DNA of 64,000 nucleotides from Methylobacterium nonmethylotrophicum (GCF_004745635.1 NZ_SRLB01000028.1:16001-80000); one strand, 5' to 3'. Positions 51,853 to 60,958 are shown, numbered from the stretch's first letter. Notes: generated by a model not told the origin, from the letters alone. Numbers and translations are program-made.

Positions 51853-52680
51853 GTGAAGCGCCTGATCGCGATCGGTCTCATGACCCTGTCCGCCACGATC
51901 GCCGCGGCGCAGGACGCGCCGAAGGCCACCCTGCCGCCGGACGTGGTCAAGAGCGGCACGCTCAAGGTCGCGATCGTGCCGAACTATCCACCGATGGAGT
52001 TCAAGAACCCGGAGACCGGCCAGCTCACCGGCTTCGACGTCGATCTCGGCGATGCGCTCGCGAAGAAGCTCGGGGTGAAGCTCGCCTGGCAGGAGACCAG
52101 CTTCGACCAGATGATCCCGGCGCTCTCGACCGGCCGGGTCGACGCGATCCTGTCGGGCATGACCGACCTCCCGACGCGGCACGACACCGCGACCTTCGTC
52201 GATTACCTGCGCAGCGGCCCGCAATTCTTCGTCCGCAAGGCCCGCGAGGGTGAGTTCACCAGCATGGCCGCGCTCTGCGGCAAGAAGGCCGGGGCGAGCC
52301 GGCGCACCTCGTTCCCGCGGGAGATCGCGGCCTGGAGCGAGCAGAACTGCAAGGACAACCCGGTGGTGTTCATCGGCACGGAAGGCTCGGCCGATGCCCG
52401 CACCCAGCTCAAGCAGGGCCGCATCGACGCCGCCGTCCAGGGCAACGAGACGCTGCCCTACGTGATGGGGCTGGAGCCCGACACCTACATGCCCCTCGGC
52501 AGCCCGATCGCCCTGCAATACACCGGCATCGCGCTGCCGGTGAAGGAGACCGGCCTGCAGCAGGCGGTCGCCGGCGCCCTCGACGCGCTCATCGCCGACG
52601 GGACGTACAAGGCGCTCCTGGAGAAGTGGAAGCTGACCGAGAACGGCGTCGAGAAGGCGCTGATCAACGGGGCGAAATAG
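51853..52680 (+). CDS. Polar amino-acid-type ABC substrate-binding protein, second of two
   Basis: 275 residues from GTG 51853, which has GGAGGG 4-5 bases upstream; an ATG at 51826 is in frame but has no ribosome site and would spoil the signal peptide (KRLIAIGLMTLSATIAAAQD). Family 3 receptor: VVKSGTLKVAIVPNYPPMEF, GFDVDLGDALAKKLGVKLAW, MIPALSTGRVDAILSGMTDL. It shares the Cys pair and TSFP segment (CGKKAGASRRTSFP) with the first receptor, so the two are paralogues offering the same permease two substrates or affinities. Confidence 0.9.
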   Translation: MKRLIAIGLMTLSATIAAAQDAPKATLPPDVVKSGTLKVAIVPNYPPMEFKNPETGQLTGFDVDLGDALAKKLGVKLAWQETSFDQMIPALSTGRVDAILSGMTDLPTRHDTATFVDYLRSGPQFFVRKAREGEFTSMAALCGKKAGASRRTSFPREIAAWSEQNCKDNPVVFIGTEGSADARTQLKQGRIDAAVQGNETLPYVMGLEPDTYMPLGSPIALQYTGIALPVKETGLQQAVAGALDALIADGTYKALLEKWKLTENGVEKALINGAK

Positions 52681-52726
52681 TCCCGCGCAATCGACGATCT
52701 CACATCTCAAAAAATAGAGCGCGGGA

Positions 52727-52945
52727 TTCCCTCTCCAGGCGATGCCGGGCTTGCCCGGTATCGCTGCAAGGTGTGGGAGAGGGGTAGGGGCGATCGAAGA
52801 TCGCGCGAGGGTGACACGTTTCAGATGCTAGCGCTGACAGTCGAGCTGCCAGCACGACGTTCACAGCTTCACACTGAAGCGTGTCACCCTCACGCGGGAT
52901 CTTCGATCCCCACGGCCCCTCTCCCACACGGGAGAGGGGAGAGCG
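52727..52945. repeat. Large imperfect inverted repeat in the 348-bp gap
   Basis: Left arm 52771-52824 (GTGTGGGAGAGGGG ... GATCGAAGATC ... GAGGGTGACACG) and right arm about 52872-52929 (CGTGTCACCCTC ... GATCTTCGATC ... CCCCTCTCCCACAC) are reverse complements over about 55 bases with some mismatches. Each outer end is itself a CCCTCTCC/GGAGAGGG hairpin like the one at 38345-38370. It fills most of 52681-53028 between the second binding protein and the next hydrolase gene and could terminate or attenuate transcription. No gene is present in the gap. Confidence 0.65.
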
Positions 52946-53028
52946 CGAGCTTGTCGAAGTCGGCGCTTCAGGATCCCGCTCCCGGTAGCCCCGACAGCCT
53001 CACCGGCCAACTCCGAAAGAAACCACTC

Positions 53029-53907
53029 ATGAACCGCGCCGCCCTCGACAGCATCCCGCTCACCCCCGCCAACCTCGCCCCGCCGGCCCCGGACTTCCCG
53101 TGGCCGGCGCCCTACACCGCCGCGATGTTCCTCTCCTTCGACGTCGATGCCGAGAGCGCCTGGACCAGCAAGGATGCGGGCCACGCCGAGCGCCTCGTCA
53201 CCATGAGCTACGGCGCCTACGAGGCCCGGGTCGGCACGCCGAAGCTCCTCGAACTCCTCGACCAGCTCGGCCTCAAGGGCACGTTCTTCATCACCGGCTG
53301 GGCCGTCGACGCCTATCCGGCGATGGCCGAGGCGATCCTGCGGGCCGGCCACGAGATCGGGCACCACGGCTACCACCACCTGATGCCGGATCCCGGTGCG
53401 CCCTTCATGGAGGAGGAGGTGGAGCGCGGCTTCGAGACCCTGAAGCGGCGCCTCGGCGTGGTGCCGACGGGCTACCGCGCGCCCTACGGCGAGTTCACGG
53501 ACGCCTTGCGGCAGATCCTGGTCAAGCACGGCATCGTCTACACCTCCTCCTTCCGCGACGACGTGCGGCCCTACCGCCACGTGCTCCGCGACGGCACCCC
53601 CGGCCCGATCGAGCTGCCGGTCACGGCGAGCTACGACGACTGGATGCACGGTCTCTCGACCCGGTTCAGCCCGCGCTCGATCTTCCCCAAGGAGCACGTC
53701 CTGTCGTTGTGGAAGGACGAGCTCGACGAGGTGCGCGACTGGGGCGCGATGGTGACGACGGTGCTGCACCCGCAATGCAGCGGCCGGCCGATGCGCCTGC
53801 GCCTGCTGCGCGAGTTCCTGACCTACGCCCGATCCTGCCCCGACCTCTGGATCACCACCGGCGAGGCGATCACCGGGAACTTCCTGAAGCACGAGAGGGC
53901 GGCGTGA
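53029..53907 (+). CDS. Polysaccharide deacetylase-fold hydrolase (PuuE/imidase-like)
   Basis: 292 residues, a NodB-homology barrel. MFLSFDVDAESAWTSKD (33-49) has the metal-binding Asp pair, LKGTFFITGWAVDAYPAMAE follows, GHEIGHHGYHHLMPDPGAPF has the two metal His residues, and PTGYRAPYGEFTDALRQILV and LWITTGEAITGN complete the fold. Members of this branch (PuuE allantoinase and related imidases) hydrolyse cyclic amides rather than chitin, and the context of a D-carbamoylase and an amidohydrolase fits ring opening of a hydantoin-like or imide compound. It overlaps the next gene by GTGA. Confidence 0.85.
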   Translation: MNRAALDSIPLTPANLAPPAPDFPWPAPYTAAMFLSFDVDAESAWTSKDAGHAERLVTMSYGAYEARVGTPKLLELLDQLGLKGTFFITGWAVDAYPAMAEAILRAGHEIGHHGYHHLMPDPGAPFMEEEVERGFETLKRRLGVVPTGYRAPYGEFTDALRQILVKHGIVYTSSFRDDVRPYRHVLRDGTPGPIELPVTASYDDWMHGLSTRFSPRSIFPKEHVLSLWKDELDEVRDWGAMVTTVLHPQCSGRPMRLRLLREFLTYARSCPDLWITTGEAITGNFLKHERAA

Positions 53908-55280
53908 CGACTACGGCGATCTTCGGCGCGTACGTCCTCACGCGTCGCGACGGCAGACCGGCCGTCGAGCGCGACCGCTGGGTGCTGGTCGAGGGCAGCC
54001 GCATCGCCGCGATCACCCCGGACCGGCCGGCGGCCGACGACACGCATGACCGGCCCGGCCGCCTCGTGCTGCCGGGCCTCCTCAACCTGCACAACCACTG
54101 CTTCAGCGAGGCGATCGCCCGCTCGCACACCGAGGACGGGCGGGGGCGCAAGGGCGGAAAGAGCATCGTCTACACGGTGCTGCTGCCGCTCTCGAAGACC
54201 GCCCTGACGGTGCTCTCGCCGCGAGAGCGCCTGGCGGTGGCGCGGCTCGGCATCCTGCAGCTGCTGAAAGGCGGCGCCACCACGGTGATGGAGCCGTTCC
54301 GGAACGGCATCCCTGAGATGTTCGAGGCGGCCGAGGCGATGGGCCTGCGCTTCTACGGCGCGCCCTACCTGTTCTCGACCTCGGATGCCAAGGCCGGACC
54401 GGACGGGCGCGTGACTTACGCGGGCGACGACGGCGAGGCCGACCTCGCCGCCTGGAACGCGCTGCACGCCCGCTGGGAGGGCAGGGCGGACGGGCGCATC
54501 CGCCTCGCCATGAGCCCGCACGCCACCGATACCTGCGGGCCCGACCTGTTGCGCGCCTGCGCCGCCCGGGCGCGGGAGCTCGGCGTGCCGATCACCACTC
54601 ACCTCGCCCAGAGCGACGACGAGGTCGCGACCATCCGGGCGCGCCACGACGGCCGCAGCCCGGCCGAGTACCTCGACTGGCTCGGCCTGCTGGCGCCGGA
54701 CCTGCTCGCCGCCCACTGCATCGCCAGCAGCGACGACGACCTGCGCCTGATGGCGGCACGGGGCGCCACGGTGCTGAACTGCCCGCGGGTCTTCGCCCGG
54801 GCCGGCCGCACCGCCGCCTTCGGACGCTTCGCCGCCCATGGCATCCGCACCCTGGTCGGCACCGACGGCTACAACATGGACCTGCTGGGGGAGCTGAACG
54901 CCGCCTCGCTGATCTCGAAGATCGCCGCCGGCCGGGCCGAGGTGGCGGATTCGACGGCCCTCATCGACGCCGTGACCGGCCAGGCCGCCGCGGCGATCCG
55001 GCGCCCCGACCTCGGCGTGATCGCGCCCGGGGCCAAAGCCGACCTGACGGTGGTCGACCTGACGCACCCGCACCTGCAGCCCCTGCACGATCCCCTGCGC
55101 GCCCTGATCGCCCTCGCCAACCGTGCCGACATCGCCCAGGTCATGGTGGACGGCCGGCTCCTCGTCGACGAGGGCCGCTACCGTCACGGCGACGAGGCAG
55201 ACATCGTCCGCGAGGGCGCCGCCGCGATCGAGCGGATCTGGGACCTGCCGGAGGCCCGCGCGGCCTTCGAGGAGGCCTGA
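53904..55280 (+). CDS. Amidohydrolase (AtzA/TrzN/SsnA-like)
   Basis: 458 residues from a GTG overlapping the previous stop. Metal motifs of subtype III amidohydrolases: LLNLHNHCFSEAIARSH (about 59-75, HxH as HNH), IRLAMSPHATDTCGPDLL, ITTHLAQSDDEV (His), LLAAHCIASSDDDLRLMAAR (His) and IRTLVGTDGYNMDLLGELNA (Asp). The N-terminal beta-sandwich starts IFGAYVLTRRDGRPAVERDR and the C-terminus has PGAKADLTVVDLTHPHLQPL. Such enzymes deaminate or dechlorinate N-heterocycles. As the last gene of the cluster it may process the product of the ring hydrolase. Confidence 0.88.
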   Translation: MTTTAIFGAYVLTRRDGRPAVERDRWVLVEGSRIAAITPDRPAADDTHDRPGRLVLPGLLNLHNHCFSEAIARSHTEDGRGRKGGKSIVYTVLLPLSKTALTVLSPRERLAVARLGILQLLKGGATTVMEPFRNGIPEMFEAAEAMGLRFYGAPYLFSTSDAKAGPDGRVTYAGDDGEADLAAWNALHARWEGRADGRIRLAMSPHATDTCGPDLLRACAARARELGVPITTHLAQSDDEVATIRARHDGRSPAEYLDWLGLLAPDLLAAHCIASSDDDLRLMAARGATVLNCPRVFARAGRTAAFGRFAAHGIRTLVGTDGYNMDLLGELNAASLISKIAAGRAEVADSTALIDAVTGQAAAAIRRPDLGVIAPGAKADLTVVDLTHPHLQPLHDPLRALIALANRADIAQVMVDGRLLVDEGRYRHGDEADIVREGAAAIERIWDLPEARAAFEEA

Positions 55281-55370
55281 CGCCCTTAAGCAGAAATGCA
55301 TGGCGCAATCCTGCTTAGGATCTTGTTTTTGCATCATTTTCGCTGGCGCGGTCCTTCGGTTCGCCGCCGA

Positions 55371-55394
55371 ACCGGTGACCGCTTCGGCACCGGT
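55371..55394. terminator. Hairpin between convergent amidohydrolase and DapA-family genes
   Basis: ACCGGTG, 10 bases, CACCGGT. It lies 23 bases before the DapA-family gene's stop, in the 138-bp gap. Nearer the amidohydrolase, TAAGCAG ... CTGCTTA followed by GGATCTTGTTTTT (55285-55330) is a second, T-rich candidate that would suit the plus-strand transcript. Confidence 0.4.
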
Positions 55395-55418
55395 CGTTCG
55401 CGACCGGCGGAATGATGC

Positions 55419-56306
55419 TTAGCGGAGATCGAGCGCCCGGATCACCTCGGCGATCCGGCGTGTCGCCGCCTCGCCGAGCGGCAGGATCGGCCGCGGCGGC
55501 GCGGCGTGGCAGAGGTCGAGGAGGTTCGCGCAGGCATACATCACCCGCAGGCTCGAATGCTCCCGGAACAGCGCCCAGAGTGGGTCGAGCCGGGCGTCGA
55601 GCCGCCGTGCTTCGTCGGCGTCGCCGGCCCGCACCGCCCGGAGGATCGCGACGCCGACCTGCGGAAACAGCCCGGCGACGACGCTGTACCAGGCATCCGC
55701 ACCGGCGATGAGCGCTTCGGTGACTGTCCAGTCGCCACTGTAGCCGAGGGAGAAGCCCTCCGGCACGACGGCGCGGAGATCCGCCAGGTGCCCGGCCACG
55801 GCCTGCGATTCCTGGCCCGGGCTCTTCACCGCGACGATCCCGGGCACACGGCTCAGGCGGCCGACGAGATCCGGGCTGAACCGGAAATGCGTGGTCGCGG
55901 GATTGTCGTAGATGCAGAGCGGCAGGCCGCTCTCCCGCGCCACCTCGGAAAAATGCGCAAAGACCTCGTCGTCGGTGAGCGGCGTGTACGAGACCGCCGC
56001 GAGCAGCCCGGCGGCGGCGCCCGCGGCCCGCGCATCCTGCGCCAGCCGCAAAGCCTCGTCGGTCCGCAGGGCGCCGACGCCGACCACGATCGGCACGCGT
56101 CCCGCCTCATCGAGGGCGGCGTCGAGCGCCCGGCGGCGCTCGTCGCGCGTGAGGTAGGGATAGGAGCCGGTGCTGCCGAGAAGGCCGATCGAATCGACCT
56201 CGGCCTCGCGCAGGCGGGCGACCAGCCGGCGCAGGGCCGGCAGGTCGACGCGGCCGTCGGCACCGGACGGCGTGATCGGGAAGGCGGAGAGGCCGGTGAG
56301 GCGCAT
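55419..56306 (-). CDS. Dihydrodipicolinate synthase/N-acetylneuraminate lyase family protein
   Basis: 295 residues, TIM-barrel aldolase. Schiff-base Lys161 (IVAVKSPGQES) and Tyr133 (LCIYDNPATTHFRFSP) fall at the same positions as in E. coli DapA; SIGLLGSTGSYPYLTRDERR (39-58) is the phosphate/carboxylate loop, here STGS instead of the TTGE of true DapA. That change, and the catabolic neighbours, favour a pyruvate- or ketoacid-releasing lyase/dehydratase over lysine biosynthesis. It is followed by the LysE exporter gene upstream on the same strand, 18 bases apart. Confidence 0.88.
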   Translation of the reverse strand: MRLTGLSAFPITPSGADGRVDLPALRRLVARLREAEVDSIGLLGSTGSYPYLTRDERRRALDAALDEAGRVPIVVGVGALRTDEALRLAQDARAAGAAAGLLAAVSYTPLTDDEVFAHFSEVARESGLPLCIYDNPATTHFRFSPDLVGRLSRVPGIVAVKSPGQESQAVAGHLADLRAVVPEGFSLGYSGDWTVTEALIAGADAWYSVVAGLFPQVGVAILRAVRAGDADEARRLDARLDPLWALFREHSSLRVMYACANLLDLCHAAPPRPILPLGEAATRRIAEVIRALDLR

Positions 56307-56324
56307 GGGAGCGATCCTTCCTGG

Positions 56325-56972
56325 TCAGGCGGCAGGCCGGCGCGCGAGGGCGAGGCCGAGTCCGAGAGTGATCATCGCGGCGCCCGAGGCCTCGCGCAGG
56401 CGGCGCACCAGCCCGGGCCGCGCCGCGGCGGCGCTGCGGATGCGGCCCGCCGCGATCGTGACCGCGAGATCCGCGAGCGTGTTGAGGACGACCGAGACGG
56501 AGCCGAGCACCACGAACTGCACGGCGACGGGACCGGCGGCCGGATCGACGAAGTGCGGCACGAACGCGAGGAAGAATGCCGCCGTCTTGGGGTTCAGCGC
56601 CTCGACCAGCACGCCCTCGCGGAACGCCCGCCCCGGTCCGATCGACGGTGCCGCATCGCCCACCGTCACGGACGCCGCGTCCCGGCGGGCGGCGCGCAGG
56701 GTGCGGTAGCCGATCCAGACCAGGTAGGCGGCCCCGACGAGCTTCAGCGCCGTGAACAGCTCGGCGCTCGCGAGCACGAGGGCGGACACCCCGAGGCCGC
56801 CGGCGACGACGTGGACCAGGCCGCCGAGGCCGGTGCCGAAGCTCGAGGCGACGCCCTCCGGGCGGCCGCCCGCAAGCGTCCTGGCCGCGACGTAGAACAG
56901 GCCCGGACCGGGCGTGACGGCGAGCACGAGCGCGGCCACGGCGTAGAGGGCGAGGGAAGCGAGGTCGGGCAT
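56325..56972 (-). CDS. LysE/RhtB-family amino acid exporter
   Basis: 215 residues from ATG 56972, six membrane helices. LYAVAALVLAVTPGPGLFYV (8-27) contains the family PGP motif; AARTLAGGRPEGVASSFGTG and GLGGLVHVVAGGLGVSALVL follow, and REGVLVEALNPKTAAFFLAF is the second signature (ALNPK). These exporters remove excess amino acids or homoserine-like compounds. Its gene is 18 bases upstream of the DapA-family gene, so it may export an amino acid released by the neighbouring catabolic enzymes. Confidence 0.9.
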   Translation of the reverse strand: MPDLASLALYAVAALVLAVTPGPGLFYVAARTLAGGRPEGVASSFGTGLGGLVHVVAGGLGVSALVLASAELFTALKLVGAAYLVWIGYRTLRAARRDAASVTVGDAAPSIGPGRAFREGVLVEALNPKTAAFFLAFVPHFVDPAAGPVAVQFVVLGSVSVVLNTLADLAVTIAAGRIRSAAAARPGLVRRLREASGAAMITLGLGLALARRPAA

Positions 56973-57382
56973 GCGTGATCTCTGACCGGGCGCGGGCACG
57001 GCGCCGTTGCCACGTGCTCATCGGGCAAGCGGGCGGATACCGGCGAACCGGCCCACCCTCCACGGCCAGTTCCGGGCGTTCGCGCTGGTCCAGTTGCGGG
57101 TTGGGAGCGATGCCGGCCCGCAAGAGCCCGTCCGCCGGAGCGGCCGTCGGGCGGCTCCGGGACGATCCCAACCGGGCCGATCCTTACGCGCCGCCGCGCG
57201 CTTGGCGCGAACCTTGCTGTTAGATCGAGCGTGACCGTTCCCGCCACTTCCCCGTGCGATACCCCGCGCCCCGCCTTGACCGGAGCGCCCGACAAGGGCG
57301 AACTCTGCGGGAGGCCGGCTTCCAGGGGCGCGGGGCGCGGCTCACCACACGACAGGCCCCACCGACAGGCAGGATACGCGCC
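56973..57382. other. Divergent control region between LysE and DppA-type operons
   Basis: 410 bp with no supported gene. It must contain promoters for the minus-strand LysE/DapA pair and the plus-strand dipeptide-type importer. I saw no strong dyad and no promoter match better than chance; no regulator gene is adjacent to either operon. Confidence 0.4.
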
Positions 57383-58978
57383 ATGGATCGCAGGACGTTT
57401 CTGAAAGGCTCGGCCGCCCTCGGCGCCGCCGGCGTTGCGACGACCCGTCTCGCCAGCCCGGCCATCGCGCAGCCCGCCAAGGTGCTGCGCTTCGTGCCGC
57501 AGGCCAACCTCGCGAACTTCGATCCGATCTGGGGCACGCAATACGTCGTGCGCAACGCCGCCGCCCTCGTCTGGGACATGCTCTACGGCGTCGACGCGGA
57601 GCTCAAGCCGCAGCGCCAGATGGTCGAGTCCGAGGAGGTCTCGGCCGACGGCCTGACCTGGACCTTCCGCCTGCGGCCCGGCCTGAAGTTCCACGACGGC
57701 GAGCCCGTCCTGCCGAAGGACGTGGTGGCGAGCCTCACCCGATGGATGGCCCGCGATCCGATGGGCCTGATGATCCGGGCGACCCAGGCCGAGCTGGCAA
57801 CCGTCGACGACCGCACCTTCCGCTGGCAGCTCAAGAAGCCCTTCCCCAAGCTCCTGCTGGCGCTCGCCAAGAACAACGCGCCCTGCGCCTTCATCATGCC
57901 GGAGCGGATCGCCAAGACCGACCCGTTCACCCAGATCACCGAATATGTCGGCTCGGGCCCGATGAAGTTCGTGCGCAACGAGTGGGTGCCGGGCGCCCGC
58001 GCGGTCTTCGAGAAGTTCGCCGATTACAAGCCTCGCGACGAGCCCTCGTCCTGGCTCGCCGGCGGCAAGCGCATGCTGCTCGACCGGGTCGAGTGGGTGA
58101 TCATGCCGGATCCCGCCACCGCCTCCGCGGCGCTCCAGAACGGCGAGGTCGACTGGTGGGAGAACCCGATCCCGGACCTCGTGCCGCTGCTGCGCAAGAA
58201 CCAGAACATCAGCGTCGACATCGCCGATCCCCTCGGCAATATCGGGGCGTTCCGGATGAACCACCTGCATCCGCCCTTCGACAACCCGAAGATCCGGCAG
58301 GCCGTCCTCCTCGGCATGAACCAGGAGGATTACATGCGGTCGCTGATCGGCGACGACGACAAGCTGTGGAAGCCGGTACCCGGCTTCTTCACCCCGGGCA
58401 CCCCGCTCTACAGCGAGGCCGGCGGCGCCAAGATCGGCAAGGGCGACATCGCGGCGGCCAAGAAGATGCTGGCCGAGGCCGGCTACAAGGGCGAGCCCGT
58501 GATCTGCGTCGTGGCGCAGGACCAGCCGATCACCAAGAACATGGGTGACGTCACCGCCGACCTGCTCAAGCAGATGGGGATGAAGGTCGACTTCGTCGCC
58601 ACCGACTGGGGCACCGTCGGCACGCGACGCGCCTCGAAGGCGCCGCCGGCGCAGGGCGGCTGGAACATGTTCCACACCTGGCACGCCGGTGCGGACTGCA
58701 TCAACCCGGCCGTCTACAACGCCATCCGGGCGAACGGCGACAAGGCGTGGTTCGGCTGGCCCGACCTGCCGCCGGTCGAGGCGGCGATCACCGAGTGGTT
58801 CGACGCGCCCGACGTCGCGGCCGAGAAGGCCGCGATCGACAAGGTGAACGCCGCGGCGATCAGCGGCGGCCTCTACGCGCCGACCGGCTTCTTCCTCGGC
58901 TACCAGGCCTGGCGGAAGACCGTCAGCGGCGTGGTCAAGGGGCCGCTGCCCTTCACCTGGGGCGTGTCCAAGGCCTGA
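57383..58978 (+). CDS. Dipeptide/opine-type ABC substrate-binding protein (family 5)
   Basis: 531 residues with a twin-arginine signal (MDRRTFLKGSAALGAAGVAT) cut near AIAQ (33). SBP family 5 fold: LRFVPQANLANFDPIWGTQY, LTWTFRLRPGLKFHDGEPVL, PKDVVASLTRWMARDP, AFRMNHLHPPFDNPKIRQAV, LLGMNQEDYM and the C-terminal GFFLGYQAWRKTVSGVVKGP. These receptors bind di- and oligopeptides, opines or other amino compounds. First gene of a five-gene importer; the adjacent amidohydrolase suggests a cyclic or N-substituted amino compound. Confidence 0.92.
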   Translation: MDRRTFLKGSAALGAAGVATTRLASPAIAQPAKVLRFVPQANLANFDPIWGTQYVVRNAAALVWDMLYGVDAELKPQRQMVESEEVSADGLTWTFRLRPGLKFHDGEPVLPKDVVASLTRWMARDPMGLMIRATQAELATVDDRTFRWQLKKPFPKLLLALAKNNAPCAFIMPERIAKTDPFTQITEYVGSGPMKFVRNEWVPGARAVFEKFADYKPRDEPSSWLAGGKRMLLDRVEWVIMPDPATASAALQNGEVDWWENPIPDLVPLLRKNQNISVDIADPLGNIGAFRMNHLHPPFDNPKIRQAVLLGMNQEDYMRSLIGDDDKLWKPVPGFFTPGTPLYSEAGGAKIGKGDIAAAKKMLAEAGYKGEPVICVVAQDQPITKNMGDVTADLLKQMGMKVDFVATDWGTVGTRRASKAPPAQGGWNMFHTWHAGADCINPAVYNAIRANGDKAWFGWPDLPPVEAAITEWFDAPDVAAEKAAIDKVNAAAISGGLYAPTGFFLGYQAWRKTVSGVVKGPLPFTWGVSKA

Positions 58979-58991
58979 AGGGAAGCGTTCC

Positions 58992-59933
58992 GTGCTCGGC
59001 TTCCTCGTCAGGCGCGTCCTCGCCGTCATCCCGGTGATGGCGGTGGTCGGGCTGTTCGTGTTCAGCCTGCTCTCCCTCGCGCCCGGCGACCCGGCGGCGC
59101 TCATCGCCGGCGACCAGGCCACGCCGGCCGACATCGAGCGCATCCGCGCCTCGCTGGGCCTCGACCGGCCGTTCCTGGTGCGCTTCAGCGAGTGGGCCTG
59201 GCGCATCCTGCACGGGGATCTCGGCACCTCGATCTTCACCAACCTGCCGGTCACCACCATGATCGGGCAGCGGGTGCAGCCGACCCTGTCCCTGATGCTG
59301 GTGACGCTCGCCTTCGCGGTCCTCGTCGCGGTGCCGCTCGGCGTGCTCGCGGCCTGGAAGGCGGGGCGCCTCGTCGACCGGCTGGTGATGGGGGCGGCGG
59401 TGCTCGGCTTCTCGGTGCCGGTCTTCGTCGTCGGCTACCTGCTGGCCTATCTGTTCGCCCTCGAGCTCGGCTGGCTGCCGGCACAAGGGTACACGCCGAT
59501 CGAGCAGGGCATCGGCCCCTGGCTCGCCAACCTCGTGCTGCCGGCGCTGACGCTGGGCCTCGTCTACATCGCGCTGATCGCCCGGGTGACCCGGGCGACG
59601 ATGCTCGACGTGCTGCAGCAGGATTACGTGCGCACGGCCCGCGCCAAGGGCGTGGCGCAGGGCGGGGTGCTGTTCGTCCACGCGCTCAAGAACGCCGCGG
59701 TGCCGATCGTCACGGTGATCGGCATCGGCATCGCGCTCCTGATCGGCGGCGCCGTCGTCACCGAAACGGTCTTCGCGATCCCGGGCCTCGGTCGGCTCAC
59801 CGTCGACGCGATCCTGCGGCGCGACTATCCGGTGATTCAGGGCGTCGTGCTTTTGTTCAGCTTCACCTACGTGCTGGTCAACCTGGCCATCGACCTTCTC
59901 TACACCCTGATCGATCCGAGGATCCGCTATTGA
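58992..59933 (+). CDS. Dipeptide-type ABC permease, DppB-like
   Basis: 313 residues from GTG 58992. The opening LGFLVRRVLAVIPVMAVVGL and DIERIRASLGLDRPFLVRFS are typical of DppB; the core has TLSLMLVTLAFAVLVAVPLG, YVRTARAKGVAQGGVLFVHA (EAA loop) and LKNAAVPIVTVIGIGIALLI, ending in DLLYTLIDPRIRY. It follows the binding protein by 13 bases and overlaps the next permease by a TTGA. Confidence 0.93.
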   Translation: MLGFLVRRVLAVIPVMAVVGLFVFSLLSLAPGDPAALIAGDQATPADIERIRASLGLDRPFLVRFSEWAWRILHGDLGTSIFTNLPVTTMIGQRVQPTLSLMLVTLAFAVLVAVPLGVLAAWKAGRLVDRLVMGAAVLGFSVPVFVVGYLLAYLFALELGWLPAQGYTPIEQGIGPWLANLVLPALTLGLVYIALIARVTRATMLDVLQQDYVRTARAKGVAQGGVLFVHALKNAAVPIVTVIGIGIALLIGGAVVTETVFAIPGLGRLTVDAILRRDYPVIQGVVLLFSFTYVLVNLAIDLLYTLIDPRIRY

Positions 59934-60868
59934 GCGCCGCCTCTCCCCTGGTCTCACCGCCGCAGGAGCGCGAGGCGCCCGCCGGCCTCGCGGTCGCGAC
60001 GCCGCTGCCCGACCTCTACCCGCCCCGCAAGGCGCTCGGCCGGGTCCGCCGGACCTGGCGGCGCCACCCGACCATCGTCGTCGGCGGCGCCATCCTGCTC
60101 CTCGTCGCCCTGATGGCGCTGCTGGCGCCCTACCTCTGGACCGTCGACCCGACGGCGATCAGCACCTCGCGCCGCACGCGGGTGCCCTCGGCCCTCTACT
60201 GGTTCGGCACCGACATGCTCGGGCGCGACGTCTATTCCCGCGTCGTCTACGGCGCCCGGGTCTCGCTCCTCGTCGGCTTCGCGGTGGCGTTCCTCGCCTC
60301 GATCGCCGGCCTCGCGGTCGGGCTCGTCTCCGGCATGGTGCGCTGGGCCGACGGGATCATCATGCGGATCGTCGACGGCCTGATGTCGATCCCACCGATC
60401 CTGCTCGCCATCGCCCTGATGGCGCTGACCCGCGGCTCGATCGAGAACGTGATCCTGGCGATCACGGTCGCGGAGATACCCCGCGTCGCGCGCCTGGTGC
60501 GCGGCGTCGTGCTCTCCCTGCGCGAGCAGCCCTATGTCGAGGCGGCGGTGACCACCGGCACCCGCACGCCGATGATCATCTGGCGCCACATCCTGCCCAA
60601 CACCCTCGCGCCGATGACCGTGCAGGCGACCTATATCTGCGCCTCGGCCATGATCGCCGAGTCGATCCTGTCCTTCATCGGCGCCGGCGTGCCGCCCGCC
60701 ACGCCGTCCTGGGGCAACATCATGGCGGAGGGCCGGGCGCTCTGGCAGGTGAAGTTCTACATCATCCTGTTTCCGGCGATCTTCCTGTCGCTCACCGTGC
60801 TAGCCGTGAACCTCGTCGGCGACGGGTTGCGCGACGCGCTCGATCCGCGGATGGCGAAGGATGTGTGA
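59930..60868 (+). CDS. Dipeptide-type ABC permease, DppC-like
   Basis: 312 residues. The only start that preserves a DppC-like N-terminus is TTG 59930, overlapping the previous stop. After a 40-residue cytoplasmic tail, helix 1 is TIVVGGAILLLVALMALLAP; PSALYWFGTDMLGRDVYSRV is the DppC signature, then ARVSLLVGFAVAFLASIAGL, EAAVTTGTRTPMIIWRHILP (EAA loop) and SILSFIGAGVPPATPSWGNI. It pairs with the DppB-like subunit in the inner membrane. The 90 bp to the first ATPase gene contain no feature. Confidence 0.93.
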   Translation: MSAASPLVSPPQEREAPAGLAVATPLPDLYPPRKALGRVRRTWRRHPTIVVGGAILLLVALMALLAPYLWTVDPTAISTSRRTRVPSALYWFGTDMLGRDVYSRVVYGARVSLLVGFAVAFLASIAGLAVGLVSGMVRWADGIIMRIVDGLMSIPPILLAIALMALTRGSIENVILAITVAEIPRVARLVRGVVLSLREQPYVEAAVTTGTRTPMIIWRHILPNTLAPMTVQATYICASAMIAESILSFIGAGVPPATPSWGNIMAEGRALWQVKFYIILFPAIFLSLTVLAVNLVGDGLRDALDPRMAKDV

Positions 60869-60958
60869 CAGATTGTTTGCCGGGCCGGAGCGAAAAACCG
60901 GAACCTCCTTCCATCCCGCCCGCACACGGCAAGCGACCCCTCTCCGGAGACGACGGCC

